DNA of 64,000 bases from Sporosarcina sp. P13 (GTDB lineage Bacteria; Bacillota; Bacilli; Bacillales_A; Planococcaceae): the NCBI RefSeq assembly GCF_002743055.1, contig NZ_PDYM01000007.1, forward strand, positions 1-64,000. Direction: 5' to 3'. Below the pieces are notes generated by a model that had not been told where the DNA came from, made no database searches, and was given only the letters and a program-made list of their open reading frames with translations. The position numbers were made by a program, and so were the translations under genes. Of this stretch, positions 18,269 to 29,196 are shown piece after piece. The stretch's first letter is position 1. Every line of letters begins with the position of its first letter.

Positions 18269-20614
18269 TTGATACAATCCAAAAAAAGATGGCAAATTGA
18301 ACGTCCGGACGAACAGCTCGTGTCTCAACTCGCAAAAGATTTAAAGCTTTCAACAATGATTGCGAAAATCTTAGTCGCTCGAGGGGTCACAACGAGTGAA
18401 CAAGCGACAGCGTATTTAGAGATGGACGAATCCAATTTGCATGATCCTTTTTTATTATATGGCATGAAAGAAACAGTTGAATTAATTACACAAGCAATTA
18501 CTGAACAAAAACAAATTACCGTCTATGGTGATTATGATTGTGATGGCGTGACGAGTGTAACAGTCCTAACGACTGCACTTGAGCGACTACATGCAAACGT
18601 CAACTTCGCTATTCCAAACCGATTTGAACACGGCTATGGGCCGAATAAAGACTATTTTGCACAACTGCATGCAGAAGGAACAGAAATACTAATCACAGTC
18701 GATAATGGGATTTCTGGTATTGAGGAAGTAGCGTTTGCGAAATCGCTCGGCATGACTGTCATCGTGACCGATCACCATGAAATAGGTGAAGAACTTCCCG
18801 CAGCAGATGCGGTGATTCATCCGCGTCATCCGGAAGGCGAGTATCCGTTTGGAGAACTTGCGGGTGTCGGTGTGGCATTTAAACTGGCATCTGCCTTACT
18901 AGGGGAGCCGCCGCTTGACTTATTGGAATTTGTGGCAATTGGAACAGTGGCCGACTTAGTGCCACTAGAAGATGAAAATCGGTACGCGGTGAAAGAAGGA
19001 ATTCGTAGATTGCGTCGCTCTAAACTTCCAGCGATTAAAGCGTTGATGCAAGTAAGTGGTCATGAGCAAAATGGGTTAACAGAAGAGACGATTGGCTTTA
19101 CGATTGGACCACGCCTAAATGCACCGGGTCGTCTCGGTGATGCGGATCCAGCGGTACATTTATTGAAATCTGAGGACGAACAGCAAGCAATGGGAATTGC
19201 CGAAGAGTTGAATGAAATCAATAAAGAACGACAGCAATTAGTTAAAGAAATCGCCAAAGAAGCGGAACAGCAAGTAGCTGTGCGTTATGGCGAAAAAATT
19301 CCGCATGTTTTTGTGATCGAAGGGGAAGACTGGAATCCAGGTGTTGTTGGGATTGTGGCCTCTCGCTTGACGGAGAAGTACTATCGACCGTCGATTATAT
19401 TGTCAGTCGATCATGAAACAGGCATTGCAAAAGGCTCCGCGCGTAGTATCGAAGGTTTTGATTTATTTAAAGAACTGACGAAAAATAAAGAGATCCTACC
19501 GCATTTCGGTGGCCATGAGATGGCAGCGGGTATGTCGTTGAAAATTGAAGATGTTGAATTACTGCGTGAGAATTTGAATGAGCAAGCAAAACAAGTACTG
19601 ACAGATGAACTTTTACAACCGAAACTGTCAATCGATGTACCGTTGGCGCTCGATGAAATCGAAATTGCCTCAATTGAAGCTTTGGAACTCATTCGTCCTT
19701 TTGGTGTGGGATTCCCGAAGCCCGTCTTTTTACTTGAAAATCTTGAGACGATATCTACTCGAAAAATCGGTGCGTCAAAAGATCATTTGAAACTTGAAAT
19801 GGGAGACAATGAAGAGCGTCTAGATGCGATTTACTTCGGTGCTGGTGCCTTAGCGGATGAAATGGCGCCGCAAAGTAAATTGAGTTTGACAGGTGATTTG
19901 CAGATAAATGAATGGAATGGCCGTAAGAAAGCGCAATTGCTCGTTGGAGACGTCAAGTGTGATGAATGGCAATTATTCGATTACCGTGGGGTACGCGACC
20001 CGGCGAGATGGTTGCCAATGATTCCCGAAAATGCGATGTTCATTGCGTTTACGGAGCAAGCGATTCAACATTTCGCTCCTTTTTTGCGTGATGTAACAAT
20101 TTTGCTAGTAGGAAGAGATGAATTGGCTCCATCGGGTTCAATTGTCTTGCTTGATATGCCACAAGATAACGAACAGCTGCAGAAAACGGTCGAAGCGACA
20201 CAGCCGAACCGGATTTATTTACATTTGTATGTACATGATTCGATGTACTTCAAAAAGATGCCAGATCGCCAGCAATTTGGGTGGTATTACAGCTTTTTGA
20301 AGCAACGAGGAAGTTTTGATATGCAAAATCAACTAGACGCACTTTCGAAACATAAAGGTTGGAAAAAAAACATGATTAAATTCATGACAAAAGTGTTTTA
20401 TGAGCTAGAATTTGTTACACTAGAGAATGGTGAGATTACGATGCTTGCATCTGCCGGGAAGCGGGATTTGGCAGAAGCACCATCCTATAAAAAACGCCAA
20501 CAGCAAATCAAGTTGGAAGAGTTGCTTCTTTATGCGCCGTACCAGGACTTAAAGAAAGTTTTCGATTCTTTACGAAAGATAGATGCTGTTGAGGAGGAAA
20601 AATTGTGGATTTAA
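18269..20614 (+). CDS. recJ: Single-stranded-DNA-specific exonuclease RecJ
   Basis: 5'-3' ssDNA exonuclease of recombination and mismatch repair. The DHH phosphoesterase core carries the metal motifs DYDCDG (about 88) and VTDHHEIG (about 166), then DHHA1 ([11 protein letters not shown]), OB-fold and a Firmicutes C-terminal domain. TTG 18269, 5 bases after GAGGAAGTGAG, gives [13 protein letters not shown] and 781 aa, the family length. A longer frame (904 codons) starts inside repeat array 2 and should not be used. The 3' end overlaps apt by 10 bases. Confidence 0.95.
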   Translation: MIQSKKRWQIERPDEQLVSQLAKDLKLSTMIAKILVARGVTTSEQATAYLEMDESNLHDPFLLYGMKETVELITQAITEQKQITVYGDYDCDGVTSVTVLTTALERLHANVNFAIPNRFEHGYGPNKDYFAQLHAEGTEILITVDNGISGIEEVAFAKSLGMTVIVTDHHEIGEELPAADAVIHPRHPEGEYPFGELAGVGVAFKLASALLGEPPLDLLEFVAIGTVADLVPLEDENRYAVKEGIRRLRRSKLPAIKALMQVSGHEQNGLTEETIGFTIGPRLNAPGRLGDADPAVHLLKSEDEQQAMGIAEELNEINKERQQLVKEIAKEAEQQVAVRYGEKIPHVFVIEGEDWNPGVVGIVASRLTEKYYRPSIILSVDHETGIAKGSARSIEGFDLFKELTKNKEILPHFGGHEMAAGMSLKIEDVELLRENLNEQAKQVLTDELLQPKLSIDVPLALDEIEIASIEALELIRPFGVGFPKPVFLLENLETISTRKIGASKDHLKLEMGDNEERLDAIYFGAGALADEMAPQSKLSLTGDLQINEWNGRKKAQLLVGDVKCDEWQLFDYRGVRDPARWLPMIPENAMFIAFTEQAIQHFAPFLRDVTILLVGRDELAPSGSIVLLDMPQDNEQLQKTVEATQPNRIYLHLYVHDSMYFKKMPDRQQFGWYYSFLKQRGSFDMQNQLDALSKHKGWKKNMIKFMTKVFYELEFVTLENGEITMLASAGKRDLAEAPSYKKRQQQIKLEELLLYAPYQDLKKVFDSLRKIDAVEEEKLWI

Positions 20615-21117
20615 AGAAATTTGTAACAATCGTGGATGACTATCCAAAACCAGGCGTTAGTTTTAAAGATATTACAACAATCATGGATAACGGTGAAGCG
20701 TATAAATACGCAACTGACCAAATTGTTGACTACGCGAAGGATTTAGACGTGGATATTATTGTCGGTCCGGAAGCACGTGGATTCATCATTGGCTGCCCTG
20801 TGGCTTATGCATTAGAAGTTGGTTTTGCACCAATTCGTAAACCAGGGAAATTGCCTCGTGAAACGATTTCGGTATTCTATGATCTAGAATACGGACAAGA
20901 TGAACTAACGATTCACAAAGATGCAATAAAACCAGGACAGCGTGTATTAATCGTTGATGATTTGCTTGCAACAGGTGGAACCGTTGGCGCTACTGTCGAG
21001 TTAGTTGAAAAACTTGGCGGTGTAGTAGTTGGCTGTGCATTCTTGATTGAGCTTACGTACTTGAATGGACGCGAGAAATTAAAAAACCACGATATCCGAG
21101 CATTAATTACTTATTGA
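20605..21117 (+). CDS. apt: Adenine phosphoribosyltransferase
   Basis: Salvages adenine to AMP with PRPP. The PRPP-binding motif [14 protein letters not shown] is at about 113-126, and the adenine-binding RKPGKLP is at about 79-85. 170 aa, as in Bacillus. GTG start with GAGGAGG inside the recJ end, so translation is probably coupled to recJ. Confidence 0.97.
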   Translation: MDLKKFVTIVDDYPKPGVSFKDITTIMDNGEAYKYATDQIVDYAKDLDVDIIVGPEARGFIIGCPVAYALEVGFAPIRKPGKLPRETISVFYDLEYGQDELTIHKDAIKPGQRVLIVDDLLATGGTVGATVELVEKLGGVVVGCAFLIELTYLNGREKLKNHDIRALITY

Positions 21118-21119
21118 TT

Positions 21120-21153
21120 GGAGAATCCTTCGCATACCGCGGAGGATTCTTGT
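21120..21153 (+). terminator. Hairpin after apt, probable terminator
   Basis: GAATCCTTCGC ... GCGGAGGATTC with a short U-rich tail (TTGTTATAT). Confidence 0.6.
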
Positions 21154-21183
21154 TATATCCAATAGGCTTTGCGTTTGATAAGC

Positions 21184-21213
21184 TTTACATATAGGTGATA
21201 GTATACATATAAT
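21184..21213 (+). promoter_or_regulatory. Sigma-A promoter of relA
   Basis: TTTACA (21184-21189), 18-base spacer, TATAAT (21208-21213), 48 bases upstream of the relA start. Confidence 0.65.
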
Positions 21214-21260
21214 AGATAAATTATCTGAATATTTCGGAATAGGTTGAAAGGGGTAAGAGT

Positions 21261-23459
21261 ATGGCGAAAAATCAAGACATGACAGAACAAGATATATTTG
21301 AGCTTGTCGCCAAGTACATGAACGAAGAACATGTCGATTTTATTAAGAAGGCATATGTTGTGGCAAAAGCTTCGCATGAGGGGCAGTTTAGAAGTTCAGG
21401 TGAACCGTATATCAACCATCCAATTCAAGTGGCTGGTATTTTAGCTGAACTTCAAATGGACCCTGAAACCGTGGCAGCTGGCTTCTTGCATGATGTTGTG
21501 GAAGATACAGAAGTGTGTCGAGAAGACATTATTCGCGACTTCGGTGAAGAGGTCGCGATGCTAGTAGATGGTGTGACCAAACTAGATAAATTGAAATTTA
21601 AATCCAATGAAGAAAAACAGGCAGAAAACCACCGTAAAATGTTCATCGCTATGGCGCAGGATATCCGCGTCATCTTAATCAAACTAGCAGACCGTTTGCA
21701 TAATATGCGGACATTGAAACATGTTCCGGCCGCTAAACAACGTCGCGTATCAGAAGAAACATTGGAAATCTTCTCTCCGCTAGCACATCGTCTAGGAATC
21801 TCCACAATTAAATGGGAACTCGAAGACATCGCATTACGTTACTCCAATCCTCAGCAATACTATCGGATCGTGAATCTGATGAAACAAAAACGTACAGAAC
21901 GTGAACAATATTTACAAGATGTTATGAGTCAAATGCGTGGCGAGCTCGACAATATGGGCATCGCTGCAGAAATTCATGGCCGACCAAAACATTTGTACTC
22001 TATTTATCAAAAAATGGTCATCCAGAAAAAAGAATTCACGGAAATTTATGATCTTTTAGCGGTTCGCATTGTCGTTAAAAGCATTAAAGATTGCTATGCG
22101 GCGCTAGGAATTATCCATACATTATGGAAGCCGATGCCAGGTCGTTTCAAAGACTATATTGCCATGCCGAAGCAAAATCTGTATCAATCTATTCATACAA
22201 CAGTCGTAGGGCCAGCAGGAGATCCGTTGGAAGTGCAGATTCGTACAGAAGAAATGCACCGAATTTCTGAATTTGGTGTGGCGGCACACTGGGCATATAA
22301 AGAAGGCAAGCAGATGGCAAGGCCTTCGAATGATATTGATTCGAAATTGACATGGTTCCGCGAAATCTTGGAAATCCAAAATGAATCCTCCAATGCGCAG
22401 GAATTTATGGAATCATTAAAGTTTGATTTATTCTCGGATATGGTTTATGTCTTTACACCGGACGGAGATGTTGTCGAATTACCGACGGGTTCTGTGCCAA
22501 TTGACTTTGCCTATCGTGTACACTCTGAAGTCGGCAATCGAACGACTGGAGCGAAAGTCAACGGCAAAATTGTTCCACTCGATTCGTCACTTTCGACAGG
22601 AGATATCGTCGAGATTCTTACGTCGAAGCAATCATTTGGTCCGAGCCGAGATTGGTTAAAACTCGCACATACTTCGCAAGCGAAAAACAAAATCCGCCAA
22701 TATTTCAAGAAGCAATTGCGCGATGAAAATATCGACAAAGGCAGTGAAATGGTCGAGCGGGAGTTGAAGGCGCAAGAATATGATGCAAAAGAAGCGTTAA
22801 ATCATGATAATATTCAGCGGACAATTGATAAGTTCAGTTTCACTTCAGAGGAAGACATGTATGCTGCAGTAGGTTCTGGAGGCATCACCGCGCAACAAGT
22901 CGTCAATCGATTAGCGGAACGAATGCGTAAAGAACGTGAGAAAAAAGAGACGATTGATAAAATTGTCTCAGATATGAAAGCACCTCAGCCGGAAAAACAG
23001 ACGGAATCAGGTGTCATCGTCAAAGACATAGACAATATGCTGATTCGTATTTCTAAGTGCTGTAACCCAGTACCCGGTGACGAAATCATCGGCTTTATCA
23101 CGAGAGGACGAGGTGTTTCAGTCCACCGCACGGATTGTCCGAACTTGTTATCAGAACAAGACCAGCAGGAACGACTTATTGAAGTTAAATGGGCTTTGCA
23201 AGATGATAAAATTCGTAAAGAATTCCAAGTGGATATCGAAATTTCGGCATTCGATCGCCAAGGTTTATTGAATGAAGTGATGATGGTCGTGGCGGATATG
23301 AATACGCCGATTAGCGCGGTCAGTGGTAAAGCAGATAAAGATGATATCGCACATATTCATATGTCGATTAAGATTCAGAACATTACGCATTTACAGCGTA
23401 CGGTCGAGAAAATTAAGCAAATTAAAGATGTTTATTCTGTAGAACGTGTGATGAATTAA
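21261..23459 (+). CDS. relA: Bifunctional (p)ppGpp synthetase/hydrolase RelA
   Basis: Makes and degrades (p)ppGpp in the stringent response. Domains in order: HD hydrolase (about 40-190, FLHDVVEDT), synthetase (about 235-345, [12 protein letters not shown]), TGS (about 390-450), helical/zinc-finger region ([10 protein letters not shown]) and C-terminal ACT (about 655-732). Both active sites look intact, so a long bifunctional Rel. GAAAGGGG precedes the ATG. dtd follows 14 bases downstream. Confidence 0.98.
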   Translation: MAKNQDMTEQDIFELVAKYMNEEHVDFIKKAYVVAKASHEGQFRSSGEPYINHPIQVAGILAELQMDPETVAAGFLHDVVEDTEVCREDIIRDFGEEVAMLVDGVTKLDKLKFKSNEEKQAENHRKMFIAMAQDIRVILIKLADRLHNMRTLKHVPAAKQRRVSEETLEIFSPLAHRLGISTIKWELEDIALRYSNPQQYYRIVNLMKQKRTEREQYLQDVMSQMRGELDNMGIAAEIHGRPKHLYSIYQKMVIQKKEFTEIYDLLAVRIVVKSIKDCYAALGIIHTLWKPMPGRFKDYIAMPKQNLYQSIHTTVVGPAGDPLEVQIRTEEMHRISEFGVAAHWAYKEGKQMARPSNDIDSKLTWFREILEIQNESSNAQEFMESLKFDLFSDMVYVFTPDGDVVELPTGSVPIDFAYRVHSEVGNRTTGAKVNGKIVPLDSSLSTGDIVEILTSKQSFGPSRDWLKLAHTSQAKNKIRQYFKKQLRDENIDKGSEMVERELKAQEYDAKEALNHDNIQRTIDKFSFTSEEDMYAAVGSGGITAQQVVNRLAERMRKEREKKETIDKIVSDMKAPQPEKQTESGVIVKDIDNMLIRISKCCNPVPGDEIIGFITRGRGVSVHRTDCPNLLSEQDQQERLIEVKWALQDDKIRKEFQVDIEISAFDRQGLLNEVMMVVADMNTPISAVSGKADKDDIAHIHMSIKIQNITHLQRTVEKIKQIKDVYSVERVMN

Positions 23460-23473
23460 AAGGAGGGGCTAGC

Positions 23474-23914
23474 ATGCGGGTACTTTTACAGCGGGCAAAA
23501 GATGCGTCTGTAACAGTCGATGGTGAAATCGTTGGCTCCATCGAAACAGGCTATGTGTTATTAGTAGGTATCACTCACGGAGATAGTGAATCCGATGCTA
23601 ACTATGTAGCGAAAAAGATTGCAGGTTTACGGATTTACGAAGATGAAGACGGTAAGATGAATCGTTCCATCAATGAAGTAGAAGGTGCGATTCTTTCTGT
23701 TTCCCAATTCACGCTGTACGGTAATGTTCAAAAAGGTAGACGTCCTAGTTTCATTGAGGCAGCTAGACCTGAAGATGCTGAACCGCTTTGGGAGTATTTC
23801 AATGAACAACTGCGTGTGCAAGGACTAGTAGTCGAAACAGGAACGTTTGGTGCAATGATGGACGTTCGGTTGACGAATGACGGACCGGTGACATTGCTGA
23901 TCGAATCGAAGTAG
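23474..23914 (+). CDS. dtd: D-aminoacyl-tRNA deacylase
   Basis: Removes D-amino acids from mischarged tRNA. The active-site motifs SQFTLYG (about 77) and [10 protein letters not shown] (C-terminus) are present; the latter replaces the more usual NxGPVT but is seen in Bacillus. 146 aa. AGGAGG ribosome binding site between relA and dtd indicates cotranscription. Confidence 0.96.
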   Translation: MRVLLQRAKDASVTVDGEIVGSIETGYVLLVGITHGDSESDANYVAKKIAGLRIYEDEDGKMNRSINEVEGAILSVSQFTLYGNVQKGRRPSFIEAARPEDAEPLWEYFNEQLRVQGLVVETGTFGAMMDVRLTNDGPVTLLIESK

Positions 23915-23951
23915 ACTTTTTTCAACGAACGGCCTGCATTCGCCAAAAATG

Positions 23952-23980
23952 TTGACAGGTCGAGCAGATACGACTAACAT
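23952..23980 (+). promoter_or_regulatory. Promoter of the hisS T-box leader
   Basis: TTGACA at 23952-23957, 17-base spacer, TAACAT at 23975-23980; start of the leader about 23987. Confidence 0.7.
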
Positions 23981-23984
23981 AGAG

Positions 23985-24250
23985 AGTAATCGAATTAATT
24001 TATTTACCGATGATATGGAAAGTACCTTTGCAACCGGCTGGAAAGAGAACGGGGAACGTGGCTGAAATTCCCTGACAGAACAACAAAGCGAACAACACCA
24101 TGGAGGATTCATGCTGAAATTAGTAGGCGTGGACGGAACCGGCCGTTATCCGGATTCGAGTGGGCACATTTTGTGTCAATTTGGGTGGAACCGCGGAAGC
24201 TACAAGCTCTCGTCCCTAGTTTTTTAGGGATGGGAGCTTTTTTGTGTTTT
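23985..24250 (+). promoter_or_regulatory. T-box riboswitch (probably tRNA-His sensing) upstream of hisS
   Basis: The leader contains the T-box core TGGGTGGAACCGCGG (24182-24196), a Stem III-like CCGG...CCGG hairpin, Stem I elements (AGAGAG near 23981-23986, AGTA and ACCGGC near the apex) and a terminator right before hisS. Uncharged tRNA should pair through its NCCA end with the UGGN bulge and switch the leader to antitermination. A CAC in the CAACACC stretch near 24097 is a plausible His specifier but this was placed by eye. The variable T-box residue is A. Confidence 0.9.
24203..24247 (+). terminator. T-box terminator before hisS
   Basis: AAGCTC-GTCCCTA / TAGGGA-GGGAGCTT hairpin ending in six T; alternative to the antiterminator. 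Confidence 0.88.
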
Positions 24251-24287
24251 CTTACCTGCTATCAGACCATTGAAAGGAGTCTTACCT

Positions 24288-25550
24288 ATGAACTTTAAAG
24301 TCCCCCGCGGAACACAGGATATTTTACCTGATGCTTCTTGGAAGTGGCAACGCGTTGAAAAAATCGCCCGTTCGATTTGCGACGTTTACAACTACAAAGA
24401 AATCCGCACACCTATTTTTGAACAAACGGAATTATTCCAACGCACAGTCGGTGACACGACAGATATCGTGCAAAAAGAGATGTACACATTCACCGACCGA
24501 GGCGATCGTTCGATGACATTGCGCCCGGAAGGTACGGCACCTGTCGTTCGTTCATTCGTTGAAAATAAAATGTTTGGCTACGCAGATCAACCCGTGAAGT
24601 TGTATTACACAGGTCCTATGTTCCGCTACGAACGTCAGCAAGCAGGTCGCTACCGTCAATTCGTTCAGTTTGGCGTAGAAGCAATTGGTAGTGATGATCC
24701 AGCAATTGATGCAGAAGTGATTGAACTTGCGATGACAATCTATAAACGTGCAGGTTTATCCGACATTAAGCTCGTGCTGAATTCACTAGGTGATAAAGAA
24801 TCCCGTAACGCACACCGTGAAGCATTAATTGCACACTTCAGCCCACATATCGGTGAATTCTGTTCGGACTGCCAAAACCGTCTGGAGAAAAATCCATTGC
24901 GTATTTTGGACTGTAAAGTGGATAGAGAGCATCCATTGATGAAAACAGCCCCTTCGTTGGCAGATTATCTGAACGAAGAGTCATCTGCTTATTTCGAAAA
25001 AGTGAAACACTACTTGGAACTCGCAGGCATTGAATATGAATACGATCCGAACCTTGTGCGTGGACTTGATTACTACAACCACACAGCGTTTGAAATTATG
25101 AGCACTTCTAAAGGTTTTGGTGCGATCACGACGTTATGTGGTGGCGGACGCTACAACGGACTTGCTGAAGAAATCGGTGGACCAGCAGCACCCGGCATCG
25201 GCTTCGCACTAAGTATTGAACGTCTATTATTAGCGCTCGACGCAGAAGACAAAGCTTGGACAGACGAACCATCACTTGACGTTTATCTTGTCACGCTAGG
25301 CGACGCAGCCCGTGCAAAAGGCTTCGAGATCTTAGGCAAATTAAGAGAAAATGGATTATGCAGTGAAATGGATTACATGGACCGCAAGATGAAGGCCCAA
25401 ATGAAATCCGCAGACCGCCTGCAAGCTAATCATGTGATCGTTATTGGTGAAGACGAAGTAAACGAAAACTCCGTCCAACTTAAAAACATGGCAGACGGAC
25501 AACAGAAAAAAGTCCCTATTGACGAGTTGATTGATGAGTTGACGAAGTAA
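24288..25550 (+). CDS. hisS: Histidine--tRNA ligase
   Basis: Class II aminoacyl-tRNA synthetase charging tRNA-His. Visible: motif 2 region [15 protein letters not shown], the His-specific loop [14 protein letters not shown] (HisA), motif 3 [15 protein letters not shown], and a C-terminal anticodon-binding domain (about 330-420). ATG 24288 is preceded by GAAAGGAG; an in-frame TTG at 24270 lacks one. Controlled by the T-box leader. Unlike B. subtilis, aspS is separated from it by about 410 bp of repeat DNA. Confidence 0.97.
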   Translation: MNFKVPRGTQDILPDASWKWQRVEKIARSICDVYNYKEIRTPIFEQTELFQRTVGDTTDIVQKEMYTFTDRGDRSMTLRPEGTAPVVRSFVENKMFGYADQPVKLYYTGPMFRYERQQAGRYRQFVQFGVEAIGSDDPAIDAEVIELAMTIYKRAGLSDIKLVLNSLGDKESRNAHREALIAHFSPHIGEFCSDCQNRLEKNPLRILDCKVDREHPLMKTAPSLADYLNEESSAYFEKVKHYLELAGIEYEYDPNLVRGLDYYNHTAFEIMSTSKGFGAITTLCGGGRYNGLAEEIGGPAAPGIGFALSIERLLLALDAEDKAWTDEPSLDVYLVTLGDAARAKGFEILGKLRENGLCSEMDYMDRKMKAQMKSADRLQANHVIVIGEDEVNENSVQLKNMADGQQKKVPIDELIDELTK

Positions 25551-25959
25551 GCCTTTGTGAGTGCAAAGGGGATTTTCGTTCCGAGCGGACGCTTTCCTGC
25601 GGGCATGGCTTGAACCTCCTCGTCACTGCGTTCCTGCGATGTCTCAAGGCTCATGCTTTTCCCGCGGGAGTCGCCGCTCTGCATTACAATCCCTACTTAA
25701 AGAGTACGTGATACTTTTCTTGTACTTTGTAATTATTGTATGATTTTGATTTTGAACTTAAAAAAAGTAAAGAAGCAGTACAAAGTCACACAATAACTAA
25801 AATGAAGTCTAAAACTACTTATAGTCTTCATATAGGAGGGAAGCGGCTCAAGGACCACGCCCCCTGGAAAGCGTCCCGACTGTAGCGCAGCTCCCTTTGA
25901 CAACACTAACTTTTATTCTCAAACTAAAATCCAAACACCAGAAAGGCAGTGCAATTATT
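25551..25959. other. hisS-aspS intergenic region with repeat fragments
   Basis: The 409-bp gap holds the 97-bp hairpin repeat, an A/T-rich stretch (25685-25800), a small hairpin (TGAAGTCTA ... TAGTCTTCA, 25803-25830) and a second, truncated hairpin-repeat fragment (about 25841-25890, GCGGCTCAAGG ... CTGTAGCGCAG). No T-box and no clear promoter for aspS; a TTGACA at 25897 has no -10 at a normal distance. Confidence 0.6.
25583..25679. repeat. 97-bp hairpin repeat (GAGCGGACGCTTTCC...CCGCTC)
   Basis: An imperfect inverted repeat bounded by GAGCGG and CCGCTC. Inner arms GCGGGCATG and CATGCTTTTCCCGC, then CTTGA/CTCAAG, can fold into one long stem. This resembles an extragenic element I know from many Bacillales genomes (GCTTTCC...GGGAGTCG type). 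It directly follows hisS and may also end its transcript. Confidence 0.7.
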
Positions 25960-27729
25960 ATGAAACGCACACATTATTGTGGAAATCTAACAGAACAACA
26001 AATTGGCCAAGAAGTTACTCTTCAAGGCTGGGTACAAAAGCGTCGCGACCTCGGAGGACTGATCTTCATTGACGTCCGCGACCGCGCGGGCATCGTCCAA
26101 ACCGTCTTTAACCCCGACATCTCTAAAGAAGCACTAGAAATCGCGGAAACATTGCGTAATGAATACGTTATCGAAGTCAAAGGTCTTGTCATCGAACGTG
26201 AAGAGCGCACAAAAAACAACAACATTTCAACAGGCGCAATCGAAGTCCAAGTCGCCGAATTAAAAATTATCAACGAATCAAAAAATCCACCATTCACAAT
26301 TGAAGACGACACAGACGTAAACGAAGAAACACGTCTAAAATACCGCTACTTAGACCTGCGTCGCCCTGAGCTAGCTAAAGTTTTCAAAATGCGTTCAGAC
26401 ATTACAAAAACGGTGCGTAATTTCTTAGATGACGAAGGATTCCTAGAAGTTGAAACGCCAATCCTAACAAAATCAACTCCAGAAGGCGCGCGTGACTATC
26501 TCGTACCAAGCCGTGTGCACGAAGGCGAGTTTTACGCATTGCCACAGTCACCACAACTATTTAAACAGCTATTGATGGTATCTGGTTTCGACCGTTACTA
26601 CCAAATCGCTCGCTGTTTCCGTGATGAAGATTTGCGTGCAGACCGCCAGCCGGAATTCACTCAAATCGATATGGAAATGAGCTTCATGTCAATCGAAGAC
26701 ATTTTGGAGCTGAACGAACGTTTAATTCAAAAAGTCATGAAAGACGTAAAAGGTGTAGAGATTGAAGCGCCATTCAAACGCCTTCCATACGATGAAGCGA
26801 TGAGCCGTTTTGGTTCAGATAAGCCGGACACACGCTTTGGAATGGAGTTAACAGACGTATCTGAGATTGTTAAAGACTCTTCATTCAAAGTGTTTACAGG
26901 TGCTGTAGAAACAGGCGGACAAGTTAAATTAATCAACGTCAAAGGTGCGGCGGAAAAATACTCTCGTAAAGATATCGACGCACTAGGCGAATTTGCAAAA
27001 GTATACGGTGCAAAAGGTTTGGCTTGGTTGAAAGTAACGGAAGACGGCTTCAACGGTCCAATTGCTAAATTCTTCGACGGCGAAATCGGCGAAGCACTAA
27101 AAGCAGCGGGACAAGGTGAAACAGGAGACCTATTCCTCTTCGGAGCGGATAAGAAATCAGTCGTTGCGGATTCACTTGGCGCATTGCGTCTGAAGTTAGG
27201 TAAAGACCTTGAGCTAATCGATCAGTCTCAATACAACTTCCTATGGGTAACAGAATGGCCGCTATTCGAATACGACGAAGAAGACGGCCGCTACTATGCT
27301 GCTCACCATCCATTCACGATGCCAGCGGATGTTGAACAATTGACAACAAATCCTGAAAAGGTCAAAGCGCAAGCATATGACTTAGTATTGAACGGTTACG
27401 AGCTTGGTGGCGGATCATTGCGTATTTATCAGCGTGAAGTACAAGAAGCGATGTTTAAAGCACTTGGCTTTACCGAAGAACAAGCGAGAGAGCAATTCGG
27501 ATTCTTGTTGGATGCATTTGAATACGGAACTCCTCCACACGGCGGAATCGCATTCGGTCTAGACCGTATCGTTATGTTGCTCGCTGGATCCACAAACTTA
27601 CGCGACACAATCGCATTCCCTAAAACAGCGAGTGCAAGCGACTTATTAACTGAAGCTCCTAGTGCTGTAGACGAAGCACAATTAAAAGAGCTTGGGATTA
27701 AAGTGGCAGCTGAACCTGTTAAAAAGTGA
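25960..27729 (+). CDS. aspS: Aspartate--tRNA ligase
   Basis: Class II synthetase for tRNA-Asp (589 aa, bacterial type). N-terminal OB-fold anticodon domain ([15 protein letters not shown]), motif 2 ([18 protein letters not shown]), the bacterial GAD insertion (about 280-420) and motif 3 ([12 protein letters not shown]) are visible. ATG 25960 matches the family start MxRTxYCG; upstream TTG 25897 does not. Bases in front are not a strong ribosome binding site (GAAAGG, 13 bases away). Confidence 0.97.
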   Translation: MKRTHYCGNLTEQQIGQEVTLQGWVQKRRDLGGLIFIDVRDRAGIVQTVFNPDISKEALEIAETLRNEYVIEVKGLVIEREERTKNNNISTGAIEVQVAELKIINESKNPPFTIEDDTDVNEETRLKYRYLDLRRPELAKVFKMRSDITKTVRNFLDDEGFLEVETPILTKSTPEGARDYLVPSRVHEGEFYALPQSPQLFKQLLMVSGFDRYYQIARCFRDEDLRADRQPEFTQIDMEMSFMSIEDILELNERLIQKVMKDVKGVEIEAPFKRLPYDEAMSRFGSDKPDTRFGMELTDVSEIVKDSSFKVFTGAVETGGQVKLINVKGAAEKYSRKDIDALGEFAKVYGAKGLAWLKVTEDGFNGPIAKFFDGEIGEALKAAGQGETGDLFLFGADKKSVVADSLGALRLKLGKDLELIDQSQYNFLWVTEWPLFEYDEEDGRYYAAHHPFTMPADVEQLTTNPEKVKAQAYDLVLNGYELGGGSLRIYQREVQEAMFKALGFTEEQAREQFGFLLDAFEYGTPPHGGIAFGLDRIVMLLAGSTNLRDTIAFPKTASASDLLTEAPSAVDEAQLKELGIKVAAEPVKK

Positions 27730-27766
27730 GGAACCAACTATTTTTCAAACAGTTTATTTAAATTGA

Positions 27767-27795
27767 TTGAATTATAAAAAAACATGTGATAAGAT
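27767..27795 (+). promoter_or_regulatory. Promoter of 6S RNA
   Basis: TTGAAT (27767-27772), 17-base spacer, TAAGAT (27790-27795), ending about 10 bases before the RNA's 5' end. Confidence 0.7.
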
Positions 27796-27804
27796 AAAGT
27801 TAGT

Positions 27805-27986
27805 AAAAGTCCTGAAGTGTTCGTCATTTGTAAATTAGCATTGACCCAACATCAAATCGTCGGGAGTCTGAGTTATAGCCCAGCTGGCATGCCTTTAACC
27901 GGGACGTCAAAAGTGTTATATAGGACACCCACCTGCTTTTAGCGGGTTCAAAGCGATATTCAAAGACGGCACAGTCGGGATTTTTA
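27805..27986 (+). ncRNA. ssrS: 6S RNA (bsrA/6S-1 type)
   Basis: The transcript starts AAAAGTCCTGAAGTG and ends ACGGCACAGTCGGGATTT, which pair to close the terminal stem. The 3' half contains GGACACCCACCTGCTTTTAG and CGGGTTCAAAG, matching the conserved 3' half of Bacillus 6S-1 RNA. In B. subtilis bsrA also lies between aspS and yrvM, the same place as here. The RNA mimics an open promoter and holds sigma-A RNA polymerase. End positions are estimated to within about 5 bases. Confidence 0.88.
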
Positions 27987-28002
27987 CTTTCTATCAAACT
28001 TA

Positions 28003-28041
28003 CAAACCTCCTTGCAATAATTGCAAGGAGGTTTTTTGTGT
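28003..28041 (+). terminator. Strong Rho-independent terminator downstream of 6S RNA
   Basis: Perfect arms AACCTCCTTGCAA / TTGCAAGGAGGTT with a 3-base loop and a six-T run. Confidence 0.9.
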
Positions 28042-28044
28042 GTT

Positions 28045-28340
28045 GTAATTCAAAAGTGGAAAGCGCCGCTTAGCCTCGACAGGCGTTGGAGGACTAGCAA
28101 TAAAGGCGTCCTTTGCCTTTACTGCTAGTCTGAAACGTCCCGAGAGGCTGGCGCTTACAACTAGATGTAATTCAAAAGCGGAAAGCGCCGCTCAGCCTCG
28201 ACAGGCACTGGAGGGCTTTCCAACAAAGGTGTGCACTTGCACCTTTTTGGAAAGACCGAAGTGACCGAGAGGCTGGCGCTTACAACTAGATGTAATTCAA
28301 AAGTGGAAAGCGCCGCTTAGCTAGATGAAAAACTAGCGGA
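28045..28340. repeat. Two and a part tandem copies of a ~123-bp long-hairpin repeat
   Basis: Copies at 28045-28166, 28167-28291 and a truncated one from 28292 begin GTAATTCAAAAG(T/C)GGAAAGCGCCGCT. In each full copy AAGCGCC...AGCCTC pairs with GAGGCTGGCGCTT. The central stem differs completely between copies 1 and 2 but is self-complementary in each (GACTAGCA..AAAGGC with GCCTTT..TGCTAGTC; GGCTTTCCA..AAAGGTG with CACCTTT..GGAAAG). Copy 3 breaks off into a small CTAG...CTAG hairpin. Confidence 0.85.
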
Positions 28341-28414
28341 ATAAGTGCGTACACTGCACCTTTCCTTTATAATAAAAAGCAAGATACACTAAACCACAAC
28401 AAAGGATGGATGGC

Positions 28415-29182
28415 ATGTTACATCAGTTTTCAAGAAATGAATTATCTATAGGTACAGAAGGCGTAGAACGGATGAAAGGCAAGACAGTGGCTATTCTAGG
28501 AGTGGGTGGCGTTGGTTCATTCGCGGCTGAAGCATGTGCGCGTACAGGTGTTGGACGGATCATCTTAGTCGATAAAGACACAATTGACATCACCAATATT
28601 AACCGTCAATTAGTAGCTTACCTTTCAACCGTTGGACGCTCTAAGTCAGCGGTCATGAAAGAGCGTATTGCGGATATTAACGCAGAATGTGAAGTAATCG
28701 ATCTACATATGTTTTACACCGAAGAAACGGCGGAAGAGTTTTTCTCGTACAAGCCTGATTATGTTATCGATGCATCAGACACAATTAGCTATAAAATTCA
28801 TTTAATTCAGCAATGTTTAGCGCGCGGAGTCAAAGTGATTTCAAGTATGGGTGCTGCCAATAAGACCGATCCGACTCGATTTAGAATTGCTGATATTTCT
28901 AAAACGCATACTGATCCACTAGCGAAAGTTATGCGTCTTCGTTTACGCAAGCTTGGTATTCCTAAAGGTGTACCTGTCGTGTTCTCCGATGAAAGTCCAA
29001 TCGTCGTGCGTGAAGATGTAGTTGAAACTGTTGGCAATCCCAACGCGGCAATCCGAAAAGCCAAAATGCCGCCAGCGTCGAATGCATTTTGTCCGTCCGT
29101 CGCTGGTTTGATTCTCGCCAGTTGGGTATTAAATGACATAGTGGCGGATATTCCGGTTGAACGTGTCAATGATTCCAAATAA
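28415..29182 (+). CDS. tcdA: tRNA threonylcarbamoyladenosine dehydratase TcdA (YrvM)
   Basis: Cyclises t6A37 of tRNA to ct6A using ATP. E1-like ThiF/HesA fold with the ATP-binding GVGGVGS (about 29-35), the NINRQ motif and DASDTIS. ATG 28415 gives MLHQFSRNELSIG, the exact YrvM-type start, with AAAGGATGG upstream; ATG 28406 would overlap that site. 255 aa. In B. subtilis yrvM also follows aspS and 6S RNA. Confidence 0.95.
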   Translation: MLHQFSRNELSIGTEGVERMKGKTVAILGVGGVGSFAAEACARTGVGRIILVDKDTIDITNINRQLVAYLSTVGRSKSAVMKERIADINAECEVIDLHMFYTEETAEEFFSYKPDYVIDASDTISYKIHLIQQCLARGVKVISSMGAANKTDPTRFRIADISKTHTDPLAKVMRLRLRKLGIPKGVPVVFSDESPIVVREDVVETVGNPNAAIRKAKMPPASNAFCPSVAGLILASWVLNDIVADIPVERVNDSK

Positions 29183-29196
29183 AGGAGAGATAAACG

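Noticed and set aside
25897-25959. Upstream TTG start of aspS
   Set aside because: Adds 21 non-conserved residues; family start is at 25960.
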